Of a stretch of DNA of 64,000 nucleotides, positions 17,523-26,740 are shown piece after piece. A program made the position numbers and the translations under genes. The notes beneath the pieces are model-generated. The model was not told the DNA's origin. It worked only from the letters and a program-made list of their open reading frames with translations, and ran no database searches. The stretch comes from Clostridium cadaveris. Its GTDB lineage: Bacteria > Bacillota > Clostridia > Clostridiales > Clostridiaceae. The stretch covers positions 2,679,001 through 2,743,000 of the forward strand of contig NZ_CP076620.1 of the NCBI RefSeq assembly GCF_020911725.1, written 5' to 3'. Each line of letters opens with the position of its first letter. Position 1 is the first letter of the stretch.

Positions 17523-20500
17523 TTAAGCTATTTTCTTTTTACCACATAGTAAATACACGATACATCCACCGACCAGTGCACCTATTACAATTCCAACGAT
17601 AAGCTGATTGTTTCCTGTTTCAGCTTTTCCACTCACCACTTTCTCTTTTAGTTCTTCTGTAGATTTGTCCTTGACCTCTTGTTTTTGTTTTGATTCTTGT
17701 TTTGGCACCTCTTTTTGCTCTACTGCTGCTGCTACCTCTTTTTCAACAGGAGTATCTTTCTCAACTACCTTTTCCACTATTTTTGTCTCGCATTTATGAG
17801 AATTCAGTTGTTTATTCAGTCTGTCTATCTCTGCTTGTAGTTGTTCTTTGTCCGCCTTAAGCTGCTCATTCTCTGCTACAAATGGATTAGATGTAATCAC
17901 AAATGTTTTCGAAATTTCGCCATTGTATCCATTCACCCCAGTAACTACAACAGTTGCTGTACCTACTTCAATATTGTTTTTATAGCTTACAACAAAATCT
18001 TTTCCTTCTGTTAATCCCTCAATACTTACAGTAGGTTTCAACTCTGTGCCTGTATAAGGGACTGCATCAGCTGATAATTTAATACTATTCTCATAAGCGG
18101 AAATAGGCCAAATTCCTGCATATGTAATACTATAAGAATCATCTACAAAGCTTAAGTGTGCATAATTTTTTGTAATAATCTCAACTACGTGAGAACCATC
18201 TTTTCCTGAATTATTTAAAAATGGTTTCTCTCCTATTTTTTTAATGCTATTTGGTAAATATACAGTTTCCAATAATGCTTCTTTAAATGCAAATTTTCCA
18301 ATATATTCTACACCTTCTTCAATTACTAATTTTGTAAGTGTAGTTGCTTTGTATGTCCCTTCAAATGCTGATTCTCCAATTTCTTTGACATTGCCTGGAA
18401 TGGTCAATGAAGATAAATGGTGTAGGTGGAATGCCTTTTCACCAATTTTCTCAACAGATTTTGGAATAGTAAGAGATGTTAATCTAGCTCCTGCAAATGC
18501 TGTCGCTCCAATTTCAGTAACCGTATCTGGAATTTCAATGGATTCAAGATGAATATTCATGGAGAATACACCTTTAGGAATAATTGTAACTCCTGAAGAA
18601 AGTTTCAATTCTTTAATGTCATTTGTAGCGAACGCTCCATCCCCAAGCTTTGTAACTGTATCTGGAATCTGTACTTTTACAAGATCATTCCCATAAAATG
18701 CACGATAACCAATTTCAGTAACACTCTTTAAATCTACTTCTGTTAATGCATTTTGAGAAAATGCCTCTTTTCCAATCGTTTGAATACCATTGGGAAGTTT
18801 AACAGAACGCATACCATTTGGTGAATATATCCCAAACTTTGTAATTACAACTTCATTATCTGGAATCTTAAATGCACCCTCCCCTACTGCAACAATTGTT
18901 TTTCCATCTGGAGTTGTATCTGGAAGAACTAATTCACGTAATTGAGTACGTTTTACCTGTCCACTTTCTGACCATCCAGTTATAGTTGCGGTACCTTCAT
19001 CATATGTGAAATCTTTATGATTCCATCCACTTCCTAGTAATTCATCATAAATAACTCTGTGAGAATAGTTGTTTGCATATGATGTATTGTATGCATTTAC
19101 TTTTGATTCATCTGAAACACGGACAACAACGATTGGTTCCGCTGGCTTTGACTTATTTCCAAAAATACAATCCGCTGCTTTATCTATAGTAGAAAGAACA
19201 GTTGTACTTGGAAGTGTTACTTCTTCAATTGCCGAACCGACAAATGCCTCTTGTCCAATACTTAACAACCCTTCATGTAACACTAGTGTTTTAAGTTTTC
19301 CTGTATATCCTTCTTGATTTACTCTAAACGCATATTTTCCGATATTTTTAACGTTAGAAGGAATTTCCAATGTAACTAAATTGTGATTTTCAAATGCTCG
19401 TTGTTCAATTTCTACCAATGTGCTAGGTAAACTTAATTCTTCCACATGAGTTCCTGCAAATGCCTGTTTTCCTATTTCTTTTACACCTTCTGGAATTGCA
19501 ATATTCTTTAATTCAATAGCTGAAGCAAAGGCTGATTGAGGAATCACTTCCACATTCCTAGATAATTTTACTTCTTTCAAGTTAGCACTGCCTGTAAAGC
19601 TTCCAATTCCCATTGTAGTTACGCTATCTGGAATAGATACCGATTCTAATTTTGAATTTTGGAAAGCAGTCTGACCAATCTCAACCAATCCATCCGGAAG
19701 GTTAATTGCTTTCATTTCTGCTTCATAAGTCAATGTTGTATTTAACGCAAATGTCCATTTACCTATTTTAGTTAAGCTATCTGGCAAAACAATACTAGCT
19801 GGTGTATAGTTTTTATCCCCTTCGCTATACACAAAAATTCCTACATTATTTGCACCATCACCTAACGCTACAATCTTCTCTCCTGTTAGTCCTACCTTTG
19901 GTAACTCCAGCCTTGGATTAATCTTAATTTTATCTTTTCCATCGTTTGACAACCCTGTAATGCTTGTACCTGCTACATCATAAGTAAAATCCTTTTCATT
20001 CCATGATGTATATTTAGATGGAATGGTTCCAACAATTAGTTTTTGTACGTTAGACTTTTTATTATCTATATGGTCAATATAATTGCCAGTAGCATCAGCC
20101 TTGTACATGTACACAATGCCACCTTTTTTCTCTGAAGCCGTTCCTGACGTTACCGGCTCCATACCTGTATTTTGCATAAATGCCCATTTTGTAACTTTCT
20201 CTGTATTCACAGGAAGTTGTACTGCGCTAATCTGATTGACAGCAAATGCCTGAGTGTCAATGTTTAAAGCAAAATCAGTAGATTCTGTAAAGGATAGTAA
20301 CTGAATCTGATTCTGAGCAAAAGAAGCATTTCCGATAAACATCAATGTTTTTGGAAATATAACTCTAGAAAGTTGGTTTTGTTTAAATGCATTTCCACCA
20401 ACGTAAATAACTCCTTCTGGTAATTCTAATGATGTCAACTTGTTTTTTCTGAATGCACCGCTAAGGATATAGAAATTCCCTCTCTGTGCAATTCCCGTGG

Positions 20501-22583
20501 CATCTGTTTTCCAAAAGTCTTCACTGTGTTGTGTCATAACACCTTCTGGTAATGTTAATTTTGTAATTCCTTTTTCTTTGAAGGCATTGGCCCCTACCCC
20601 TTCTACAACTCTTCCTGTTGGGTCCTTTGCAGGAATAACCAATTCCTTATTTGTTGAGAGTTTTCCTTCGCCCTGTTCCGAGAAACCTTTCACAACCCAT
20701 ACTGTGATATTATTAGTTGAAGAATATTCCGATGCTGGATATAAAGCCACGCTTTCTTCTCCATAAGTAAAATCCTCTGCTGTCCATACAGATGTGTCTG
20801 TTAAATACACTTTATGATAATCAGACGTTGGAAAGTTTTTTGTATCTTCATACTGAGTTTTTGAAGAAACATAAACTTTTGTCACCAATGCTTGAGTACT
20901 ATCTGAATATTCTTTTCTAAAAGTATTCTTATGAAGTTTTGTAACTGTAGTAGGAAGCTCTATTTCAGAAATCACTTTGTTTCTAAATGCATCTGCACCA
21001 ATTGTTTTCAAGCCTTCCTGTAAAATCACTTCACATGGTCCATTCAAATAGTTCTTCGTGGAGAAAGCGTAACTCCCAATACTTGTGACAGTTGATGGGA
21101 TTTCTATTTTACTAAAATTATTTCCAGCAAACGCACGGCTTCCAATTTCTGTAATACCTTCATGTAATTCAATACTTGTTAACTTATCCATCCAGTTATC
21201 ACCATCACTACATCCAAATGCACTGTCTGGAATCTTTGTCAATCCTTTTGATAAGCTAATTCGTTCTAATTTCGGATTGGTTGCAAATGCACCACTTCCT
21301 AATGAGGTAACACTGTTTGGTAAGATAACGCTTGTTAAGTTATTTGTTTGGAAGGCCACATTTCCTATTTTCTCTAATTTAGAAGGGAATGTAACTTCTT
21401 TCAAATCATTATTTTGAAATGCAAAGTTGCCAATTATTTTTACACCACTTGGTAGATAAACGGATTCAAATTTTTCCGTTTCTGATGCGAACAAACCATA
21501 TCCACCAAAAGGCGCACTACCAATCTCCGTAATATACTGACCATCTTTGTTAAATTCCGGAATTACTAGATGCTTATTGGTTTTTCTTTTATCTATTCCT
21601 GAATCTGACAAACCTGTGATTGTTGTGCCATCCACAGTAAAATCACTAATGTTCCATAGCAGATTCGTATCACCAGAACCATTGGTTACGACCAACTTCT
21701 GCACATATGATTTTTGCGATGCGGTTTCTTTTCCTGTATGATGAATGCGATCTTTTCCTTCCAATTCTGCATTATCTGTGTACATATACACAACACCAGC
21801 ATCATGTTTTACTCCATCAACTATGTATGTTTTGTAAGTATCCTTTGCAGTTGCTTCAATTGGTTCCATTCCTGTGTTTAATATGAACGCATCTTTGTTT
21901 ACTACTTCTGTATAATCTGGTAAACGAACTGATTTAATAAAGTTATTTGCAAATGTCATCCCATGCATTTCAAGTTGAAAATCACATGTAGTTGGAAAAT
22001 TAACCGTTGTGATTCTATTTTTCGAAAATGCCTGTGTTTCTAACCACCAAATTGTTTTTGGTAATTTTACAGTTTCAATTTTATTATTCATAAATGCATT
22101 TGATAAAACTGCAATTACTCCTTCTGGCAAAACTACCGAAGTTAATTGGTTACCCGAAAATGCATTTTCAGCAATCACAAAATTCCCTCTCTTGGTTACT
22201 TTATGAGTAATGGTATCGTCATAGTCTACCATCATTCCCGTAGGGAATACTACTGATGTAAGTCCTTTCCCTTTAAACGCACTACCAGCTATGCCTACAA
22301 TGGCATATCCCTCATCATCAACTGATGGGATTACTAAATCTTTGCTCTTTGTTAATTTTTCTTCACCCGATTCAGAAAAACCTGTAATCGCCACTCCTTT
22401 GACTTTAATTTGTCTTGTGTAATCGCAACCATACAAATCTTTTTCATAAGTTCCATATGTGAAATCTTTTGATGTCCAGACTACTTCACTTTGGTTTTTC
22501 ACATTTGTTGCGAATACGGGAATTGCATCTGACATTAGCATAATAAAACATAACAGCAATGCAATCCATCTTCTCTTTTTCAT
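17523..22583 (-). CDS. Giant BspA-like leucine-rich-repeat surface protein
   Basis: The 1686-residue protein starts with a signal peptide (MKKRRWIALLLCFIMLMSDA). It then has five modules, each opening with a Trp-x3-Asp-Phe-Thr element (as in WTSKDFTYG, WTAEDFTYG, WNHKDFTYD), a short beta region and a run of LRR_5 (TpLRR) repeats of the form IxxxAFxxN-LTSVxLPxGV. Near the end are an Ig-like domain (VPYTGTELKPTVSIEG, DFVVSYKNN), a coiled coil (ENEQLKADKEQLQAEIDRL), a Lys/Glu-rich stretch and a C-terminal membrane helix with KKKIA. BspA-like proteins bind host or matrix proteins. The ATG at 22583 is set by GGGGGGAGAG. Confidence 0.92.
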   Translation of the reverse strand: MKKRRWIALLLCFIMLMSDAIPVFATNVKNQSEVVWTSKDFTYGTYEKDLYGCDYTRQIKVKGVAITGFSESGEEKLTKSKDLVIPSVDDEGYAIVGIAGSAFKGKGLTSVVFPTGMMVDYDDTITHKVTKRGNFVIAENAFSGNQLTSVVLPEGVIAVLSNAFMNNKIETVKLPKTIWWLETQAFSKNRITTVNFPTTCDFQLEMHGMTFANNFIKSVRLPDYTEVVNKDAFILNTGMEPIEATAKDTYKTYIVDGVKHDAGVVYMYTDNAELEGKDRIHHTGKETASQKSYVQKLVVTNGSGDTNLLWNISDFTVDGTTITGLSDSGIDKRKTNKHLVIPEFNKDGQYITEIGSAPFGGYGLFASETEKFESVYLPSGVKIIGNFAFQNNDLKEVTFPSKLEKIGNVAFQTNNLTSVILPNSVTSLGSGAFATNPKLERISLSKGLTKIPDSAFGCSDGDNWMDKLTSIELHEGITEIGSRAFAGNNFSKIEIPSTVTSIGSYAFSTKNYLNGPCEVILQEGLKTIGADAFRNKVISEIELPTTVTKLHKNTFRKEYSDSTQALVTKVYVSSKTQYEDTKNFPTSDYHKVYLTDTSVWTAEDFTYGEESVALYPASEYSSTNNITVWVVKGFSEQGEGKLSTNKELVIPAKDPTGRVVEGVGANAFKEKGITKLTLPEGVMTQHSEDFWKTDATGIAQRGNFYILSGAFRKNKLTSLELPEGVIYVGGNAFKQNQLSRVIFPKTLMFIGNASFAQNQIQLLSFTESTDFALNIDTQAFAVNQISAVQLPVNTEKVTKWAFMQNTGMEPVTSGTASEKKGGIVYMYKADATGNYIDHIDNKKSNVQKLIVGTIPSKYTSWNEKDFTYDVAGTSITGLSNDGKDKIKINPRLELPKVGLTGEKIVALGDGANNVGIFVYSEGDKNYTPASIVLPDSLTKIGKWTFALNTTLTYEAEMKAINLPDGLVEIGQTAFQNSKLESVSIPDSVTTMGIGSFTGSANLKEVKLSRNVEVIPQSAFASAIELKNIAIPEGVKEIGKQAFAGTHVEELSLPSTLVEIEQRAFENHNLVTLEIPSNVKNIGKYAFRVNQEGYTGKLKTLVLHEGLLSIGQEAFVGSAIEEVTLPSTTVLSTIDKAADCIFGNKSKPAEPIVVVRVSDESKVNAYNTSYANNYSHRVIYDELLGSGWNHKDFTYDEGTATITGWSESGQVKRTQLRELVLPDTTPDGKTIVAVGEGAFKIPDNEVVITKFGIYSPNGMRSVKLPNGIQTIGKEAFSQNALTEVDLKSVTEIGYRAFYGNDLVKVQIPDTVTKLGDGAFATNDIKELKLSSGVTIIPKGVFSMNIHLESIEIPDTVTEIGATAFAGARLTSLTIPKSVEKIGEKAFHLHHLSSLTIPGNVKEIGESAFEGTYKATTLTKLVIEEGVEYIGKFAFKEALLETVYLPNSIKKIGEKPFLNNSGKDGSHVVEIITKNYAHLSFVDDSYSITYAGIWPISAYENSIKLSADAVPYTGTELKPTVSIEGLTEGKDFVVSYKNNIEVGTATVVVTGVNGYNGEISKTFVITSNPFVAENEQLKADKEQLQAEIDRLNKQLNSHKCETKIVEKVVEKDTPVEKEVAAAVEQKEVPKQESKQKQEVKDKSTEELKEKVVSGKAETGNNQLIVGIVIGALVGGCIVYLLCGKKKIA

Positions 22584-22766
22584 AATCTCTCCCCCCATAT
22601 TTAGACATATTTACTTTAATAATATCACCTTAACCTATAATTTCCAACACATTTACTTATTGATATTTTCGATTGATTATCATCTTATATATTATATTTT
22701 TCTATATATTGCTTTTTTTCGATTTTTATGGGATAATAAGCGTAAATAAAATTTGGGAGCAATTTT

Positions 22767-23726
22767 ATGATACTGTGGTATTTATTATTTGGAATAGGGT
22801 TTGGAGTCATTTTGCAACGCTCACATATTTGTTTTGTGTCTGCAATGAGTGATCCTCAGATTACAGGCTCAACAGAAATATTTCGTTCTATTTTGATTGG
22901 AATTCTCACCTCATCTCTTGGAATTACAATCATGAAATATTTATCAAATGGCGCATTGGATTTACTAGGTGTTTCTACTATTAGTATTCCACTTATGTTC
23001 GGAGCATTTTTGTTTGGAATAGGAATGATGCTTGCTGGAACATGTGCTTCTGGAATGTTCATTCGATTAGCAGAAGGATGTATGGTACACCTTTTCACCA
23101 TTCCCAGTGTGATTATTGGTTATCTGATTGGTACCAAACACTATACTACACTTTGGTCTAACTTCATCGTGGATGCACCTGTCATTTTTTTGCCACATGA
23201 AATCGGGTGGAGCGCTGGCATCGTTTCTAATATTTTAATTATACTTTTGCTCTATTTGGCAGCACGAAAGTATGAATCATCCACTGCCATCTCATATCAA
23301 TCTAATTATTTATACGGTGCTATCTGTTTAGGAATACTTAATGTACTTCATTTTTTTGTATTAAAGTCTACATGGTCAATTACTGGAGCATTCTTTTGGT
23401 TTGGTGAACTCTCCACTGTAAAAGTGGATTCCCTCATGGCTGCTCTCGGACCAAATCTAAGAAATTTTGGGTTATTTCTCGGTGCTTTCTTATCCGTACT
23501 AGTGTGCAAAAAATTTCATATACAAAAAATCCGTTCGTACAAACAGATTTTGAAATCGGTGATAGGCGGTTTGCTTATGGGATATGGTGCTTGTATTGCT
23601 GGTGGCTGTAATATCAGCGCATTTTTTATTAGTGCAGCTTCACTTTCACTATCAGCTTGGATCTTTCTAATCTTTTTGTTTATGGGCTCATTTGTTGGAA
23701 TTAAAATATTATATAAATTATTGTAG
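22767..23726 (+). CDS. YeeE/YedE family (DUF395) sulfur-compound transporter
   Basis: The 319-residue polytopic protein carries the family's conserved cysteine motifs: HICFVSA near residue 22, GTCASG near residue 92 and GGCNISAFF near residue 275. In the bacterial thiosulfate importer YeeE these cysteines relay thiosulfate through the membrane. It starts at 22767 behind GGGAG, divergent from the LRR gene, and is followed after 7 bases by a membrane-anchored Cys/His protein that probably shares its transcript. No TusA/YeeD gene is adjacent, which is unusual. Confidence 0.88.
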   Translation: MILWYLLFGIGFGVILQRSHICFVSAMSDPQITGSTEIFRSILIGILTSSLGITIMKYLSNGALDLLGVSTISIPLMFGAFLFGIGMMLAGTCASGMFIRLAEGCMVHLFTIPSVIIGYLIGTKHYTTLWSNFIVDAPVIFLPHEIGWSAGIVSNILIILLLYLAARKYESSTAISYQSNYLYGAICLGILNVLHFFVLKSTWSITGAFFWFGELSTVKVDSLMAALGPNLRNFGLFLGAFLSVLVCKKFHIQKIRSYKQILKSVIGGLLMGYGACIAGGCNISAFFISAASLSLSAWIFLIFLFMGSFVGIKILYKLL

Positions 23727-23733
23727 GTAACTT

Positions 23734-24378
23734 ATGGAAAAAAAGAAATTAAAGAATATAACTTTATATCATAAAGAACAAATAACGATTATTCTCCTAT
23801 TAGTTGCATTTTTCCTTTGTGGTTTGAAATTGCCACAGATTCGTGAACAACTATCGAAATCAACACCGAATACATGCACGAATATGATTGTTGAGAAGGA
23901 AGATTCTGTTATAGATCATGCTACAGACGAACTTCAAGATACTTCCAATGCAGTAGCCGAAAAAACAGAAGCGGATACTCCTATGTCTGAAGTTGCATCA
24001 GTGCCCACTACTATAGAGTCGCAACAACCTCATACTCCTGTTGATGCTTCCAAAAACGTATCACCTACCCCTACAATGCCCGAGGAAAATAAACCTCATG
24101 AATCCACCACTTCTCCTTCGACTACTCCAGTTGAAAAAGAATGGGTTCCACCAGTGTATAGGACGATTCACCATGATGCCGTATACGAAACCAAACGTGT
24201 TGTTTCCTGCAATTATTGCAATGAAATCTTTCTAACAGTAGGTGAATTTCAAATTCACAAAGATGCGAATGGCGGATGAGCCGGCTTACATACAACTTGC
24301 AGGTATGTAAGTCAGCAGGTACTCGTAAAAGAAGCATGGGATGAAGAAGTTCTGGTTTCTGAAGGATATTATAAATAA
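23734..24378 (+). CDS. Membrane-anchored Cys/His-motif protein interrupted by an in-frame UGA
   Basis: The frame opens with a basic start and one membrane helix (QITIILLLVAFFLCGLKL), then a Pro/Thr/Glu-rich stalk, then IHHDAVYETKRVVSCNYCNE and EFQIHKDANGG, a CxxC-His metal-site pattern common in surface proteins of gut Firmicutes. A UGA follows at 24277-24279. The same frame continues for 32 codons (AGLHTTCRYVSQQ, LVKEAWDEEVLVSEGYYK) to a TAA at 24378, just before a strong terminator; the DEEVLVSEGYYK ending fits the family. A perfect 9-bp hairpin begins six bases after the UGA. The cause may be nonsense mutation, readthrough or recoding. Conservatively the CDS ends at 24279. Confidence 0.65.
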
Positions 24379-24419
24379 AAGGATCTGCGCACTAAGTAAT
24401 TTAGTTCGCAGGTCCTTTT
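24377..24419 (+). terminator. Rho-independent terminator of the YeeE operon
   Basis: AAAAGGATCTGCGCACTAA pairs with TTAGTTCGCAGGTCCTTTT with two mismatches. It starts at the very end of the extended reading frame of the Cys/His protein. Confidence 0.88.
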
Positions 24420-24618
24420 GCGTTGACCACTTTGCACAGCACACCATCAAGATAAATATGATATTTATTAATAATACTTAGTATTGATCATTATATATTT
24501 TATTTTGCGAGAGTAGAAGTCTAAAGTGAAATTCATTCCCCAAAATAACATCATCATAAATAAAATATATAAACTTGGATTTTTAATTGTTCTATAGGCA
24601 TAAAAACTAAATAAAAAA
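24420..24618. other. Gene-free AT-rich spacer
   Basis: Between the terminator of the YeeE operon and the terminator at 24619 I see no open frame with a ribosome site, no RNA motif and no repeat. Confidence 0.5.
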
Positions 24619-24665
24619 ACACACATCTATTACTAGAACTTAATATTCTAATAATAAATGTGTGC
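24619..24665 (-). terminator. Long hairpin terminator downstream of the GGGtGRT gene
   Basis: ACACACAT pairs with ATGTGTG, and an inner TATTA-TAGAA stem pairs with TTCTA-TAATA. The A-run at 24613-24619 gives the U-run on the minus strand. It lies about 95 bases after the gene. Confidence 0.75.
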
Positions 24666-24759
24666 TTACTTTTCTGGGCCAGCAAATTATCCATATAGGA
24701 CATAAATTGTCCCATCATGGACAAAATATGCTCACCTCATATATTTTATAAATTTAATA

Positions 24760-25761
24760 CTACTTATTCATGCCTTCTTCAACAGCAACAGCAACTGCAA
24801 CAGTAGCTCCAACCATTGGGTTATTACCCATTCCGATAAGTCCCATCATTTCAACGTGAGCTGGAACTGATGATGAACCTGCGAATTGAGCGTCTGAGTG
24901 CATTCTTCCCATAGTATCTGTCATACCGTAAGAAGCTGGACCAGCAGCCATGTTATCTGGGTGAAGAGTTCTTCCAGTACCACCACCTGATGCAACTGAG
25001 AAGTACTTTTTGCCTTCTTGTACACATTCTTTCTTGTATGTTCCTGCAACTGGATGTTGGAATCTAGTTGGGTTAGTTGAGTTTCCAGTTATAGATACGT
25101 CAACTCCCTCAGCGTGCATTATAGCAACACCTTCTCTAACGTCGTCACATCCGTAACATTTAACCTTAGCTCTTGGCCCATTTGAGAATGGAACTTCTCT
25201 AACAACTTCTAAGTTTGAAGTGTAGTAATCGAACTTAGTTTGAACGTAAGTGAAACCGTTGATTCTTGAGATTATATAAGCAGCATCTTTTCCAAGACCG
25301 TTTAATATAACTCTTAGTGGCTCTTTTCTTACTTTATTAGCTTTTTCAGCTATCTTTATAGCACCTTCTGCAGCTGCAAAAGATTCGTGTCCTGCTAAGA
25401 AAGCAAAACATTTAGTTTCTTCTCTTAGAAGCATTGCTCCTAAATTTCCGTGTCCTAAACCAACTTTTCTATCATCTGCAACAGATCCTGGAATACAGAA
25501 TGCTTGTAATCCTTCTCCGATTGCTTCAGCAGCTTCAGCAGCCTTAGTACATCCCTTCTTTATTGCTATAGCAGCACCTAAAGTGTATGACCATGCAGCA
25601 TTTTCAAATGCTATTGGTTGAGTTTCCTTTACTATTGTATATGGATCAAAACCCTTAGAATTGCAAAGTTCTCTAGCAGCTTCTAATGATTCTATACCGT
25701 ACTTTTCAAGTACTGGAGTTATTTGATTTATTCTTCTTTCATAACTTTCAAATAATGCCAT
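24760..25761 (-). CDS. GGGtGRT protein
   Basis: The 333-residue protein contains the motif that names this clostridial family (SVASGGGTGRTLHPDN) and conserved stretches such as GLGHGNLGAMLL and GNSTNPTRFQHPVAG. Several conserved Cys (FCIPGS, KCYGCDD) could bind an Fe-S cluster. The family is always found beside a NifU-like scaffold gene, as here (20-base gap), but its reaction is not known to me. It starts behind GGGAGG at 25761. Confidence 0.92.
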   Translation of the reverse strand: MALFESYERRINQITPVLEKYGIESLEAARELCNSKGFDPYTIVKETQPIAFENAAWSYTLGAAIAIKKGCTKAAEAAEAIGEGLQAFCIPGSVADDRKVGLGHGNLGAMLLREETKCFAFLAGHESFAAAEGAIKIAEKANKVRKEPLRVILNGLGKDAAYIISRINGFTYVQTKFDYYTSNLEVVREVPFSNGPRAKVKCYGCDDVREGVAIMHAEGVDVSITGNSTNPTRFQHPVAGTYKKECVQEGKKYFSVASGGGTGRTLHPDNMAAGPASYGMTDTMGRMHSDAQFAGSSSVPAHVEMMGLIGMGNNPMVGATVAVAVAVEEGMNK

Positions 25762-25781
25762 TTCTCAGTAACCTCCCTTTA

Positions 25782-26474
25782 TTATTCGTGTCTTGGATTT
25801 ACATACTTAACAGCTTCAGTGAATCTTCCATAAGTGCTCTTTGCTTTTTCTAAAGCTTCAGCTGCCTCTGTTCCCTTAGTGATCATTTCCATCATCTTTC
25901 CAAGGTGAACAAATTCATATCCTATAATTTCATCATTTGCATCAACTGCTAATCTAGTTACATATCCTTCAGCCATTTCTAGGTATCTAGGGCCTTTAGC
26001 TAGAGTTCCGTACATAGTACCAACCTGGCTTCTTAATCCCTTTCCTAAGTCCTCAAGTCCTGCTCCTATTGGAAGTCCGCCTTCTGAGAATGCAGTTTGA
26101 GTTCTTCCATAAACTATTTGTAAGAATAATTCTCTCATAGCTGTGTTTATAGCATCACAAACTAGGTCTGTGTTTAATGCTTCTAATATAGTCTTTCCTG
26201 GTAATATTTCTGAAGCCATTGCAGCTGAGTGAGTCATACCAGAACATCCTATTGTTTCAACTAGTGCCTCTTGAATTATTCCATCTTTAACATTTAAGGT
26301 TAACTTACAGGCTCCTTGTTGAGGTGCACACCAACCTATTCCATGAGTTAATCCTGAAATATCTTTTACTTCTTTAGATTGAACCCATTTACCTTCTTGA
26401 GGAATTGGTGCTGAACCATGATTAGGTCCTTTTGCTAATGTACACATTTCCTTAACTTCTGCTGAATACATCAT
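25782..26474 (-). CDS. NifU/IscU-like iron-sulfur scaffold protein
   Basis: The 230-residue protein contains the scaffold-type segments GIGWCAPQQGACKLTLNVKDG and ALVETIGCSGMTHSAAMASEILPGKTILEAL, which resemble the cysteine-bearing region of NifU/IscU. It is longer than IscU and belongs to the special clostridial form that pairs with the GGGtGRT protein encoded next. Together they probably build or carry an Fe-S or related cluster; the client is unknown. The ATG at 26474 follows GGAAGGAG. Confidence 0.88.
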   Translation of the reverse strand: MMYSAEVKEMCTLAKGPNHGSAPIPQEGKWVQSKEVKDISGLTHGIGWCAPQQGACKLTLNVKDGIIQEALVETIGCSGMTHSAAMASEILPGKTILEALNTDLVCDAINTAMRELFLQIVYGRTQTAFSEGGLPIGAGLEDLGKGLRSQVGTMYGTLAKGPRYLEMAEGYVTRLAVDANDEIIGYEFVHLGKMMEMITKGTEAAEALEKAKSTYGRFTEAVKYVNPRHE

Positions 26475-26534
26475 TGTTAAATTTCTCCTTCCTTGTGAAA
26501 AGTTTAAACATCTTTTAAAAAGTGTTTCGACATT

Positions 26535-26544
26535 GGCCTAGGCC
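26535..26544. promoter_or_regulatory. GC-rich palindrome upstream of the NifU-like operon
   Basis: GGCCTAGGCC is a perfect palindrome, conspicuous in an otherwise very AT-rich leader, about 60 bases upstream of the NifU-like start. It could be a regulator site. The rest of the interval to 26740 shows nothing else. Confidence 0.3.
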
Positions 26545-26740
26545 TTGTCCATCCACTTTACTATTCTATCAAATAATCGCTGTATTTCTCTACGTTTTTT
26601 CGAAAATTTTTTAAAAAATTAGTAGTTTTTATTGTGGTAATTTGATATAATTTTGAGTTTCTTAATATCTAAATGTTTACATGTATTTTTATGTAATGTA
26701 TATAAAATACATTAATGGTTAAAGTTTAAAACAACATTTT

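Noticed and set aside
17608-22206. Several plus-strand frames over the LRR protein gene
   Set aside because: They arise from the regular repeat codons read in antisense; none has a ribosome site.
24277-24311. Firm call of a selenocysteine insertion element
   Set aside because: The hairpin is perfect but the UGA-to-loop distance (14 bases) and the lack of G among the first loop bases fall outside the usual bacterial rule; kept only as a finding.
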